Positions 15,174 to 23,161 of a stretch of DNA of 64,000 nt are shown piece by piece; the first letter of the stretch is position 1, and each line of letters starts with the position of its first letter. Under the pieces are notes generated by a model. It did not search any database, had not been told where the DNA came from, and worked only from the letters and a program-made list of their open reading frames with translations. The stretch lies in assembly GCA_035487355.1 (NCBI GenBank), contig DATHMF010000107.1, positions 20,149 to 84,148 of the forward strand. Reading direction: 5' to 3'. A program made the position numbers and the translations under genes. Source of the DNA: Terriglobales bacterium. GTDB lineage: Bacteria; Acidobacteriota; Terriglobia; Terriglobales; Acidobacteriaceae.

Positions 15174-16937
15174 ATGCCCACAGATGTAATCATGCCCCAG
15201 ATGGGGGAATCCATTTTCGAAGGCACGCTCACCAAATGGCTCAAAAAGCCCGGCGACAAGGTGCAGCGCGACGAGCCGCTGTTTGAAATCTCGACCGACA
15301 AGGTTGACGCCGAAATTCCGGCGCCGGCGAGCGGGATATTGAAAGAAGTCAAAGTCGCCGAAGGGGCCACGGTGCAGGTGAATACGGTTGTGGGCGTGAT
15401 TGATGCCGAAGGAAGCGCGGTTGTGGCTGCTCCTGCGCCGGCCGCTTCCAAGCCGGCTCCCGCTCCCACTCCGAAAGCTGAAGCTCCCAAGCCAGCGACG
15501 GCTTCTGCTCCTGCGGCCGCGCCTGCCGCTCCTGCGGCAATACAGGCTCCCGCAGCTTCGACGCCGGGAACCAACGTCGTCATGCCACAGATGGGCGAGA
15601 GCATTGTTGAAGGCACGCTGACCAAGTGGCTCAAAAAAGTAGGCGATAAAGTGCAACGCGATGAGCCGCTGTTTGAAATTTCTACCGACAAAGTGGATGC
15701 CGAAATTCCTGCGCCGGCTGTTGGAATCCTCACTGAGATCAAAGTCCAGCCCGGTACAACCGTGCAGGTCAATACGGTTGTAGGCGTGATTGGCAGCACG
15801 GGCGCAGCAGCCGCACCTGCTCCTGCCGCAACTCCGGCCAGCCAGGCAGCCAAGCCCCGCGCGGCCGAGCCGGCCGCGAAGCAACCAGCGGTAGCAGCGG
15901 TGGCACAGCAACCAAGCCAGGTTCTTTCTTTCCCGGCAGTGGACCGCGACCAGGAAGGACGGCGTATTCGCTCGAGTCCGCTGGTGCGCCGCATCGCGCG
16001 CGACAACAACGTTGCCCTGGGCAATATTGCCGGCACCGGTCTGGGAGGGCGCATCACGAAGAACGATATCCTCGGGTTCGTTGAAAAATATGGCAAGGGC
16101 GGAGCTCCGGCGGTCGCCGCAGCAGCTTCGGCTGCCGTAGCGATAACAGCTCCGGGTCCGGTCCTGGCAGCAACGGTTCCGGCGCGGCCGGCGGCTGCTG
16201 CATCGGCGCCTGCGCACATGCCTCCGCCGATTCCAGGTGAGCTTGTGCCTATGACGCCGATGCGCAAGAAGATTGCCGAGCGCATGGTGGAATCCAAGCA
16301 CACCAGCGCGCACGTGCACACGGTTTTCAAAGTCGACATGACCCGCATCGTCAAGATTCGCGAGCGCGAGAAGGCGAAATTTGAGCAGAACCACGGCGTC
16401 AAGCTGACCTACATGCCCTTTATTGCCAAGGCGCTGATGGCGGGAATCAAGGCCATGCCCATCGTCAACGCCTCGGTTGAGGGCGAAGGCATTCGCTATC
16501 ACCGCAACATCAACATCGGAATCGCAGTGGCGCTGGATTGGGGACTCATCGTACCCGTCGTGAAGCAGGCGGAAGAGCGCAGTTTCCTGGGATTGCAGCG
16601 CGCCATCAACGACCTGGGCGAGCGTGCCCGCAATAAGAAACTTGTGCCGGATGAGGTGACGGGTGGAACCATTACTATTACCAATCCGGGAATCTTCGGA
16701 CCGCAGTTCGGCACACCCATCATTCTGCAACCGCAGTTGGCCATTCTAGGGATGGGCGGAATTTTCAAGGAACCCGTTGTCGTGACCGATAAAGATGGCA
16801 ATGATTCCATACAGATCCGTTCCATCATTCGCCTGACGCTGGGATACGATCATCGCGTCGTTGATGGCGCTGACGCCGATAAATTCATGGTCGCGGTGAA
16901 GAATTACCTGGAAAATTGGAACGAGGAAATCGGGTAA
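15174..16937 (+). CDS. Dihydrolipoamide acyltransferase (E2) of a 2-oxoacid dehydrogenase complex
   Basis: 587 residues, core of a pyruvate or branched-chain 2-oxoacid dehydrogenase. Order: lipoyl domain 1 (about 1-75, STDKVDAEIPAP), Ala/Pro linker, a nearly identical lipoyl domain 2 (about 139-212), a second linker, peripheral subunit-binding domain (about 263-300, SSPLVRRIARDNNV...GGRITKNDIL), then the trimeric catalytic domain ending DHRVVDGADADKF with the catalytic His. The start has a strong ribosome-binding site (gaggagcacc-ATG). It probably serves the E1 encoded at 6358-9397 although it lies 6 kb away. No E3 is nearby. A terminator follows at 16961. Confidence 0.93.
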   Translation: MPTDVIMPQMGESIFEGTLTKWLKKPGDKVQRDEPLFEISTDKVDAEIPAPASGILKEVKVAEGATVQVNTVVGVIDAEGSAVVAAPAPAASKPAPAPTPKAEAPKPATASAPAAAPAAPAAIQAPAASTPGTNVVMPQMGESIVEGTLTKWLKKVGDKVQRDEPLFEISTDKVDAEIPAPAVGILTEIKVQPGTTVQVNTVVGVIGSTGAAAAPAPAATPASQAAKPRAAEPAAKQPAVAAVAQQPSQVLSFPAVDRDQEGRRIRSSPLVRRIARDNNVALGNIAGTGLGGRITKNDILGFVEKYGKGGAPAVAAAASAAVAITAPGPVLAATVPARPAAAASAPAHMPPPIPGELVPMTPMRKKIAERMVESKHTSAHVHTVFKVDMTRIVKIREREKAKFEQNHGVKLTYMPFIAKALMAGIKAMPIVNASVEGEGIRYHRNINIGIAVALDWGLIVPVVKQAEERSFLGLQRAINDLGERARNKKLVPDEVTGGTITITNPGIFGPQFGTPIILQPQLAILGMGGIFKEPVVVTDKDGNDSIQIRSIIRLTLGYDHRVVDGADADKFMVAVKNYLENWNEEIG

Positions 16938-16960
16938 TTCGGCACGGCAGCACAGATTGA

Positions 16961-16990
16961 ACGGCAGGCATGAAGCCTGCCGTTTTCTTT
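16961..16990 (+). terminator. Rho-independent terminator after E2
   Basis: Stem ACGGCAGGC / GCCTGCCGT (16961-16969 / 16975-16983), loop atgaa, followed by ttttcttttg. Confidence 0.75.
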
Positions 16991-17012
16991 TGCGAAAGCG
17001 ATTTCGTAGCGA

Positions 17013-17038
17013 TAGAGACGCAGCAAGCTGCGTCTCTA
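17013..17038. repeat. Perfect palindrome of the GAGACG-type family
   Basis: Arms TAGAGACGCAGC and GCTGCGTCTCTA around aa. Sister of 2909-2930. It lies between the E2 terminator and the end of the convergent HipA-like gene. Confidence 0.65.
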
Positions 17039-17048
17039 CGATGCTGTT

Positions 17049-17918
17049 CTACAGCAACCTGGGGCGCTTTCTTTCATTGTCCCAGTTCTGAAATGGGTTG
17101 CGGGAAGAGGAGCGAAAGTTTTCAATCAACTCCCGCACGCGCGCGCACCTGCGGCTCAGAGTTTCCAGCAATCGCCGGAACGCGTCGGTATCGTGCTCGT
17201 ACCACTCCGCGGGCACATATTGGGCGAGGTCCCATATAACTTTTGGATCGAGTTTTTCAATACGGCTGAGCCAGGGCTCGAAGGAATCCCATCCGATGAC
17301 GCCGGAATAAACCGCGTTGGAAGAAAAGATGCCACGCAGAGGAGAATCAGGGAAATCCCATTCGCCCGCGTTAAAGCAATGCCCCTGGTCCACCAGAGCC
17401 GCGGTGTACTTGCGCTCACGGTTGCGCTTCCAATAAATGATCTGGCGGCTGTCGGTGTTGCAGCACCATTTGTCGAAAACCAGCGCGCCGGCAAAAACAT
17501 CGGGGTTGCGTACACCCCCGATATCGTTGCGCAACAATAGTGAATCGGGCATGTATTCGAGCGCCTCGCCCTCGAGAGGATCCACAATAAAACGCGAGCC
17601 GAATTGCAGTCCGGAGGCGCACGGGACTTTTCCGCTGGCCAGCTGAATGTGCAATTCGGGAGTTTCGCTGACAAGCCAGTCGCTGATCTCCACAATTTCA
17701 GCGACCGGCACCGGCAACCCGATATAACCGGCGAGACGCGTCGCCAGCCATTCGTTGACCAATATGCGAGAGTGCTGTGGATTATTCTGGAATTTAACGA
17801 CGTAGAAGTGCCCGTCGGCGCCGCGCATGAGATGGGATTGCGCGCCGCCCCGCATGCGCCGGACGTGTTGTTTAATGGGAACCGGCACGTTGTTGGCATG
17901 CCGCTGACTCTGACGCAA
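17049..17918 (-). CDS. HipA-like kinase-fold protein
   Basis: Up to 289 residues resembling the HipA/phosphatidylinositol-kinase-like fold. The N-terminal block VRRMRGGAQSHLMRGADGHFYVVKF holds the glycine-rich loop and putative ATP-binding lysine, followed by NEWLATRLAGYIGLPVP; downstream are FAGALVFDKWCCNTDSRQ (catalytic-loop-like D and N) and ALVDQGHCFN (DxG-like). Start uncertain: TTG at 17918, GTG at 17888 or ATG at 17855 are all upstream of the conserved part. There is no HipB-like antitoxin next to it, so a toxin role is doubtful. Confidence 0.7.
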   Translation of the reverse strand: MRQSQRHANNVPVPIKQHVRRMRGGAQSHLMRGADGHFYVVKFQNNPQHSRILVNEWLATRLAGYIGLPVPVAEIVEISDWLVSETPELHIQLASGKVPCASGLQFGSRFIVDPLEGEALEYMPDSLLLRNDIGGVRNPDVFAGALVFDKWCCNTDSRQIIYWKRNRERKYTAALVDQGHCFNAGEWDFPDSPLRGIFSSNAVYSGVIGWDSFEPWLSRIEKLDPKVIWDLAQYVPAEWYEHDTDAFRRLLETLSRRCARVRELIENFRSSSRNPFQNWDNERKRPRLL

Positions 17919-17993
17919 GCAGCAGTTCAGTGTATCAAGTTTGAGTTAAGGAATGAATTCGAAGCTGAAAGATTTTGACGAGCATACTCCCAG

Positions 17994-18473
17994 TTAACTC
18001 AGCGGCCCCTTCGACATGGCCTGCGAGTCATTAGCGGTTGAGTTGCGCAGGAAATTGCGCACGCTCTCGACGTAAGCCTCTTTCCAATCCACTACGTAGC
18101 GGCGCTGGGCAATGTGCTCCTGGGCGTGCTCCAGATCCCATCCCAACGAACAAAGGACAGCAAGGGCCATCATAGGGGCGCGATGGATGCCAGCAGCACA
18201 GTGAATGTACAGGCGACTGGCAGGGTCCTTCAGGGCTTCACGGGCGAATTCGGTTCCGCGCTCGAAAATTTCCGGGGGCTTGAGCTGGAAATCGTCATCG
18301 ATGGGAATCCACGCAACCTTCATATCCCAGGACTCGGCCAAGGGGCGGTCATCAAACTCAATCTGCATATCGATGATGTGAGTGATGCCCACTTGCACCA
18401 GCTCCAGCATGTTATCTTCATTCCAAATGCCGCCGCCGACGGCAATGTGGTCTGTGATCCAGGTATAGTCCAT
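17994..18473 (-). CDS. Dual-specificity-type protein phosphatase
   Basis: 159 residues from the ATG at 18473 (longer in-frame extension possible, but MDYTWITDHIAVGGGI is the usual beginning of such proteins and is preceded by aaagagaa). The Cys-based active site is HCAAGIHRAP (HCx5R), with an aspartate-bearing upstream loop PIDDDFQLKP. It is expected to dephosphorylate phosphoproteins or other phosphate esters in the cytoplasm. It lies between the HipA-like kinase and a divergent regulator gene. Confidence 0.88.
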   Translation of the reverse strand: MDYTWITDHIAVGGGIWNEDNMLELVQVGITHIIDMQIEFDDRPLAESWDMKVAWIPIDDDFQLKPPEIFERGTEFAREALKDPASRLYIHCAAGIHRAPMMALAVLCSLGWDLEHAQEHIAQRRYVVDWKEAYVESVRNFLRNSTANDSQAMSKGPLS

Positions 18474-18603
18474 TTCTCTTTCGCTCGGATGCCCAGCCGA
18501 GGTTGCGTGCAACAATAGGACAACGAATTTTGCCAACCAGTATAAATTACAAAATCTCCGGCCCAGCATATAAATCCAGCCTGCTGAACCCCACCCGGCA
18601 AGC

Positions 18604-18620
18604 TATAGCGTTACGCTATA
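18604..18620 (+). promoter_or_regulatory. Palindromic operator in the regulator promoter
   Basis: TATAGCG-tta-CGCTATA, a perfect 7-bp inverted repeat ending 10 bases before the ATG at 18631. It overlaps a TATACT box (18617-18622) that would place the transcript start at or next to the start codon. Autoregulation by the downstream HTH protein is inferred. Confidence 0.55.
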
Positions 18621-18630
18621 CTGCATAGGA

Positions 18631-19350
18631 ATGAAATTCAGAACACTGCAAGACAACTTGCGCAGAATTCTAATGGAGCGCATTCAGCGGAGAGAGCTCA
18701 CCGGCCTCAAACTGGCGCACCTGACAGGGTTCCGGCAGGCGCACATTTCCAACTTCCTGAACCGCAAGCGGTCGCTCAGCATGGAAGGCCTGGATAAAGT
18801 CCTGCAAGTACAGCATCTTTCCGTGCTCGATCTGCTCGATCCCGGAGAAATCAACAAGCGGGCCAGCATTATACCGCCCTCGGAAGATGATTTCGAAAAC
18901 GTCCTGCTGGTCGAGGGCATCGTGGCCGCTACCCAGCCACTGATCAAGAACCAGGACGTCAAAGAAATTCTGAAATTTAAAAAGACCTTCCTCAAGCGGC
19001 TCCGCCCGCACCTGCACACGGCCGCGCGCAACACGTGGTCGCGATTCGTGATGGTGAAGGTGGATACCCGCGATGGTATGGCGATGTATCCCAAGCTGCT
19101 ACCGGGCGCGACGGTGCTGATTGACCGCCATTACAATGCGCTGGAGTCTTACCGCAGAGGCGAGCCCAATATGTACGCCGTGCCAAACAACGCCGGCTGC
19201 ACAGTCCGCTACGTCGAAGTCTCGGGAAGAGCGCTGGTGCTGCGACCGCATAATCAGGATTTCCCCATAGACGTGATCCAGATGGAACAAGGCCAATCAT
19301 TTGCCGACTACATCGTTGGCCGCGTTTGTCACGTGGCGATTGAGACCTAG
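18631..19350 (+). CDS. HTH regulator with degenerate S24/LexA-like C-terminal domain
   Basis: 239 residues. The N-terminal Cro/CI-type helix-turn-helix spans about 20-60 (LTGLKLAHLTGFRQAHISNF, then LNRKRSLSMEGLDKVL). The C-terminal part (about 135-239) follows the S24/LexA pattern: DGMAMYPKLLPGATVLIDRHY, then YAVPNNAGCTVRYVEV and LVLRPHNQDFP. The nucleophile position of the canonical G-x-S-M reads MAM, so self-cleavage is unlikely and the domain may only dimerise or sense. A perfect palindrome overlaps its promoter. It is divergent from the phosphatase gene, 158 bp away. Confidence 0.85.
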   Translation: MKFRTLQDNLRRILMERIQRRELTGLKLAHLTGFRQAHISNFLNRKRSLSMEGLDKVLQVQHLSVLDLLDPGEINKRASIIPPSEDDFENVLLVEGIVAATQPLIKNQDVKEILKFKKTFLKRLRPHLHTAARNTWSRFVMVKVDTRDGMAMYPKLLPGATVLIDRHYNALESYRRGEPNMYAVPNNAGCTVRYVEVSGRALVLRPHNQDFPIDVIQMEQGQSFADYIVGRVCHVAIET

Positions 19351-19351
19351 T

Positions 19352-19380
19352 TTAACCACAAAGGACACAAAGGCAGGACA
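19352..19380. repeat. Diverged cacaaaggacaca-type interspersed repeat
   Basis: Reads aaccacaaaggacacaaagg right after the regulator stop codon, related to the repeat inside lipB (3627-3658) and to 52046-52076. Confidence 0.5.
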
Positions 19381-19412
19381 CATCCAAGGTTCGATGTAAT
19401 CGGAGCGTCGTC

Positions 19413-21026
19413 TTACTTGTGGCGTTTTGAGGAATTTTTTAGGGCCGCCGCAATCGCCGCGCGACGGGCGAGCGAGGCGAGCACTACACGGTACATTTCT
19501 TCAAAGGGAGCGGGCTTGCCGGTCCAAATCTCGAACTGGCGGGCGCCCTGGTGCACAAACATCTCCACGCCAGAGATAATGTGGACACCCTTGGCACGGG
19601 CCATCTTGACCAGGCGAGTTTCAATCGGGTTGTAAATCATCTCCATCAAATATCTGGCCTTGATCTCGTGTTCATTGAGTGGAGCATCATCGTTCTTCTT
19701 CGAGGGCAGCTCATCCATACCCACGGGAGTGGCATTGATGATGACGTCAAAATCCAATTTCTTAAGGGCTGAGCGCTGGATGATTTTTGCCTTGGCTTGG
19801 CGGGCGAGTTTTTCCGCCGGACCAGCGGTACGGTTCAGGATAAAAACCTGGGCATTGCGTTCGCGCAGTCCGAAGACCGCCGCGCGCGCGGCGCCACCAG
19901 CACCGAGCACGAGAACCCGGGCATTCTCAAGGGTGATGCGCTGCTCGAGCGGGCGCAGTACGCCAAACACGTCGGTATTGAAGCCGTAGAGCTTGCCTTC
20001 CTGCGACCGGACCACGGTATTGCAGGCGCCGACCTTGGCACTCAACGGGTCGGTGTTATCCAGATACTCCATGATGCCTTCTTTGAAAGGCATGGTGATG
20101 CTGAGGCCGTGAATGGGAATTGCACGCACGCAATTCATCAGGTCTTTCAGCGTATGCGCGTGCAAGTGCAAGTAGACGGCATTAATGCTCTCGCGGCGCA
20201 GGGCGGTATTCATCATGATGGGTGACAGTGAGTGCGATACTGGATCCCCGACAACGCCGTAAACTTTGGTGGCAGCATCCACCTGCTCCACGCGGTAGGT
20301 TTCGCGCAGCGTGCGGCCGGTAACCTGCCCGGGAGCGGTCTCTTCCCCAGGAGTGGCGGAAGCGAAGGTGAATTGGCTGCCGGCACGCAACCCCAGAATA
20401 CGGCTGATGATTCCCTGCTCGCCCATGCAAACGCCCACCATGGAGCGCTTCTCGCTGGTGCGCTCCAGGAATTTCATCATGATTACGTTGTCGTAGAGGT
20501 TGGTGGCCGTGCTGATGATCTTGATGTAGTCGGACGGAATGCGCTCCATCTCGGCAAAGGTCTCATCGAGTTTCCTGGTCGAGCGAAAATCGTGGAATGA
20601 GAGAATGAGCGCAGCCTTTTGGCGGATTTTTTGAAGCTCGGCCGGTTTGAGCTTCTTGGCACTCTGGATGTCGAGGTCAACGAGCTGGCAGCCCATGTCA
20701 GCGGCTTTCAGCAAAATCTCCACTTCCGACTGGATCGAACCCCGGAATTTGCCCCCGCTTTTCACCCGCCGGCAAGTGGCAATAGCAATGGCTTCGGGGT
20801 GAAACTCCAGGAAGCTTTTAAGTATGGGAAAAGCCGATCCTGGCCGCGAAAGATAATCGAGGCGGAACTCAATAAAGGGGTTCTCGCGGACTACCGCTTC
20901 TGCTTTTTGCGCCAACTCCGTGGGAGTGGCCCCAATGAGGGCCACGCAGACGCGCGGCAGGCGCAACAACCGCGGATTGAACCGAGGCGTTACCTCAGGA
21001 ATGACCGATTTACTGGTAGTTGGCAT
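19413..21026 (-). CDS. aroDE: Bifunctional 3-dehydroquinate dehydratase / shikimate dehydrogenase
   Basis: About 537 residues carrying two consecutive steps of the shikimate pathway. The N-terminal half is a type I dehydroquinase: ENPFIEFRLDYLSRPG, AIATCR, the catalytic histidine in LILSFHDF and the Schiff-base lysine in SDYIKIISTA. The C-terminal half is shikimate dehydrogenase: GVVGDPVSHSLSPIMMNTAL, ITMPFKEGIMEYLD and the NADP-binding VLGAGGAARAAVFGL, then INATPVGM. The Met at 21026 is preferred to one 16 residues upstream because MPTTSKS starts the ordered part. This fused arrangement is typical of plants and some bacteria. Confidence 0.93.
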   Translation of the reverse strand: MPTTSKSVIPEVTPRFNPRLLRLPRVCVALIGATPTELAQKAEAVVRENPFIEFRLDYLSRPGSAFPILKSFLEFHPEAIAIATCRRVKSGGKFRGSIQSEVEILLKAADMGCQLVDLDIQSAKKLKPAELQKIRQKAALILSFHDFRSTRKLDETFAEMERIPSDYIKIISTATNLYDNVIMMKFLERTSEKRSMVGVCMGEQGIISRILGLRAGSQFTFASATPGEETAPGQVTGRTLRETYRVEQVDAATKVYGVVGDPVSHSLSPIMMNTALRRESINAVYLHLHAHTLKDLMNCVRAIPIHGLSITMPFKEGIMEYLDNTDPLSAKVGACNTVVRSQEGKLYGFNTDVFGVLRPLEQRITLENARVLVLGAGGAARAAVFGLRERNAQVFILNRTAGPAEKLARQAKAKIIQRSALKKLDFDVIINATPVGMDELPSKKNDDAPLNEHEIKARYLMEMIYNPIETRLVKMARAKGVHIISGVEMFVHQGARQFEIWTGKPAPFEEMYRVVLASLARRAAIAAALKNSSKRHK

Positions 21027-21275
21027 GTTAGAGACTGGCGCGTCATCATACAGAATGCACCATACAAGATGCAACCCAGTGATTTTTTTGCACGGCTACA
21101 CGAAGGTACGTATCAGTTCAGTTAACAGGGTGTCCTGGAGTTCCCTTGACCCAACCCTTTGGCTTTGTTAGCGTTGCAACCGGATTACTAGCTTTTTCGG
21201 CAGGCGTCTTCTTGCCCGGTGGGGAGAATTTCCACCCGGAAACGGCTGCTGGTGGCGTATTTGCCCGGAGGAACC

Positions 21276-22976
21276 ATGAAAAAAACCGGTTTTGGGCTGT
21301 TTATTCTGGCCTTTGCAGTGCTTGCTGGGGGGCAGCAAGCGCTCGCGCAACAGCCAGCATCGCAGCCGCAACAGCCCCCTGCCTCACTACAGCAGGGTAC
21401 ACAGGACCAACTGCCTCCTCCGCCTCCGCAGGCTGTGGTCTCCAGGACCAATCTGGTGGAAAAAGTGGATGCCCCCACTTATAGCGACGTCAATTGCGCC
21501 GGATTCATTACCAACCAGCAGGTCCCGGAAGGAACCTACATAACGGCCGGGTGGGACACACCCTTTGAGACTCGCTTCAGCGAGGGAAAGTACGCCTATC
21601 TGACTGGCAGCGGGTTCCAGGAAGGCCAGCAATATTCCATTATCCGCAAGCTTAGAGACCCCAACCGCTGGGAGGCCTTTAAGGGCCAGCACGGCGCGGT
21701 TGCTGAAGCGGGCCAGCCCTACGCCGAGGTCGGGCATATGACGATTGTCCAGGGAGGGGTTCGAGGCAATACCGCCATTGGGCTGATTACTTTTGCTTGC
21801 GACGGAATTGTGCCGCATGATCTTGCCATCCCTTATGTGGAGCGGGTGGTGCCAAAGTACAAAGACCCAGGACCTTTTGACCCTTTTGCACCCGTGAACG
21901 GTAAAACAACGGGAAGAATTATTCTGGCGAAAGATTGGGACCTGCTCGCAGGCAAAGGGCGCATTGTCTATCTTAATATCGGAGCAGACAAAGGAGTAAA
22001 AGTGGGCGATTACTTCCACACGACCCGCCTTTATAGCGATATTGCCAAGGATGCTGCTGATAGTCTTACATTTAAGGCTTCCACACTTGAAGATACGCAA
22101 GCCCTGCCCAATGTACCCAGCTCCAAGATCAACGAACTGCCACGGCGCTCGCTGGGAAATCTGATGATAGTGAGTGTGAGCCCCAAGAGTTCCACGGGCA
22201 TCATTACATTCTCTCTGGAAGACATTAAAGTCGGCGATGGCGTAGAAATGTTCGAACCACCGCCGCCACCACCGCCGCCAGCGGCTGTTTCTACAGTTCC
22301 GACCATCAATTGCACTCCGAATCCGGCCACGGTAAAACGCGGCGAGAGTTCGACAATCACCTGCGATGCCTCCAGTCCGGATAACCATCCGCTGACGTTC
22401 TCCTACAGCACTTCAGCGGGACGGTTGACGCCACGGGACAACACCGCCGTGCTGGATACCTCGGACGTTCAACCCGGACCTGTAGGTGTAACCGGAACCG
22501 TGACCGATGACCGCAATCAGACGGCAAGCTCAACTGCAAACGTGGACGTAGAAGCTCCGCCAGCGGCGCCGACGCCTACTTCGCAGACGGTCAATTTCAA
22601 ACGAAACAGCGCTTACGTTGATAACAAGGCCAAGGCTATTCTGGATGGTGTTGCCTTGCAGCTCCAACAGCAAGCCGATGCAACCGCGGTTGTCATAGGC
22701 CATTCGGATGCTGGGGAACGTAAGACCCTGGCAGCGTTGCGGGCCACCAATGTCAAGAATTACCTCGTCGGTAAAGGCATTGACCCCAAGCGGATTGAAA
22801 CCCGCACGAGTGCGAGCCCGAGCGGCACGGCTGAAGTCTGGATATTGCCAGCGGGCACAACAGTTCCAGCAGAAGCTGCTCCGGCAGAGCCAACGCCTGC
22901 GCCTGTAACACCTGCACCGGCAACAACCAAGAAGAGGAGCAGGAAGAAGCCTGCCACCACGCCACCACCACAGTAA
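21276..22976 (+). CDS. OmpA-family outer-membrane/periplasmic protein
   Basis: 566 residues from the ATG at 21276 with ribosome-binding site ggagg. Order: signal peptide (MKKTGFGLFILAFAVLAGG), Gln/Pro-rich spacer, a large N-terminal domain of unknown type, a polyproline stretch, a PKD/Ig-like beta domain (CTPNPATVKRGESSTITCDA), and a C-terminal OmpA-like peptidoglycan-binding domain with GHSDAGERKTLAALRATNVK (conserved D and R) and NFKRNSAYVDNKAKAILD. It ends in a Pro/Ala/Lys-rich tail. It probably anchors the envelope. A hairpin (CCGGTGG...CCACCCGG) lies in its leader near 21218-21240. Confidence 0.87.
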   Translation: MKKTGFGLFILAFAVLAGGQQALAQQPASQPQQPPASLQQGTQDQLPPPPPQAVVSRTNLVEKVDAPTYSDVNCAGFITNQQVPEGTYITAGWDTPFETRFSEGKYAYLTGSGFQEGQQYSIIRKLRDPNRWEAFKGQHGAVAEAGQPYAEVGHMTIVQGGVRGNTAIGLITFACDGIVPHDLAIPYVERVVPKYKDPGPFDPFAPVNGKTTGRIILAKDWDLLAGKGRIVYLNIGADKGVKVGDYFHTTRLYSDIAKDAADSLTFKASTLEDTQALPNVPSSKINELPRRSLGNLMIVSVSPKSSTGIITFSLEDIKVGDGVEMFEPPPPPPPPAAVSTVPTINCTPNPATVKRGESSTITCDASSPDNHPLTFSYSTSAGRLTPRDNTAVLDTSDVQPGPVGVTGTVTDDRNQTASSTANVDVEAPPAAPTPTSQTVNFKRNSAYVDNKAKAILDGVALQLQQQADATAVVIGHSDAGERKTLAALRATNVKNYLVGKGIDPKRIETRTSASPSGTAEVWILPAGTTVPAEAAPAEPTPAPVTPAPATTKKRSRKKPATTPPPQ

Positions 22977-22995
22977 GAATCACAGCCCCTATACA

Positions 22996-23025
22996 GGCGC
23001 ATGAATTTTTTCATGCGCCTTTTTT
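22996..23025 (+). terminator. Rho-independent terminator after the OmpA-family gene
   Basis: Perfect stem GGCGCATGAA / TTCATGCGCC (22996-23005 / 23010-23019) with loop tttt and a T6 tail. Confidence 0.9.
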
Positions 23026-23073
23026 ATTGGGACCTACCTCTACAGAAGAGATCCCGGGGCCGTAAACAACAAG

Positions 23074-23116
23074 AAAAAGCCTGCATCCCATCCTGTATGG
23101 ATGTCGAATGCAGGCT
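23074..23116 (-). terminator. Terminator of the M13 peptidase gene
   Basis: On the minus strand: arms AGCCTGCAT (23108-23116) and ATGCAGGCT (23078-23086), followed by tttttc. It lies about 46 bp beyond the stop codon. Confidence 0.75.
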
Positions 23117-23161
23117 GCTTGTTATTTAACTTGTGGGTCCTTCAGTTTGAGAGAACAACAA

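Noticed and set aside
15161..16402. 413-residue minus-strand frame
   Set aside because: Antisense shadow of the well-supported E2 gene; Ala/Gly-rich without a family match.
13824..16730. A 968-residue minus-strand open frame
   Set aside because: Upstream of 15047 it runs antisense to the E2 gene and is Arg/Gly/Ala repetitive; only the part starting at the GTG with a signal peptide is kept.
17049..18473. HipA-HipB toxin-antitoxin module
   Set aside because: The HipA-like gene has no HTH partner in the same operon; the nearest HTH gene is divergent beyond a phosphatase gene.
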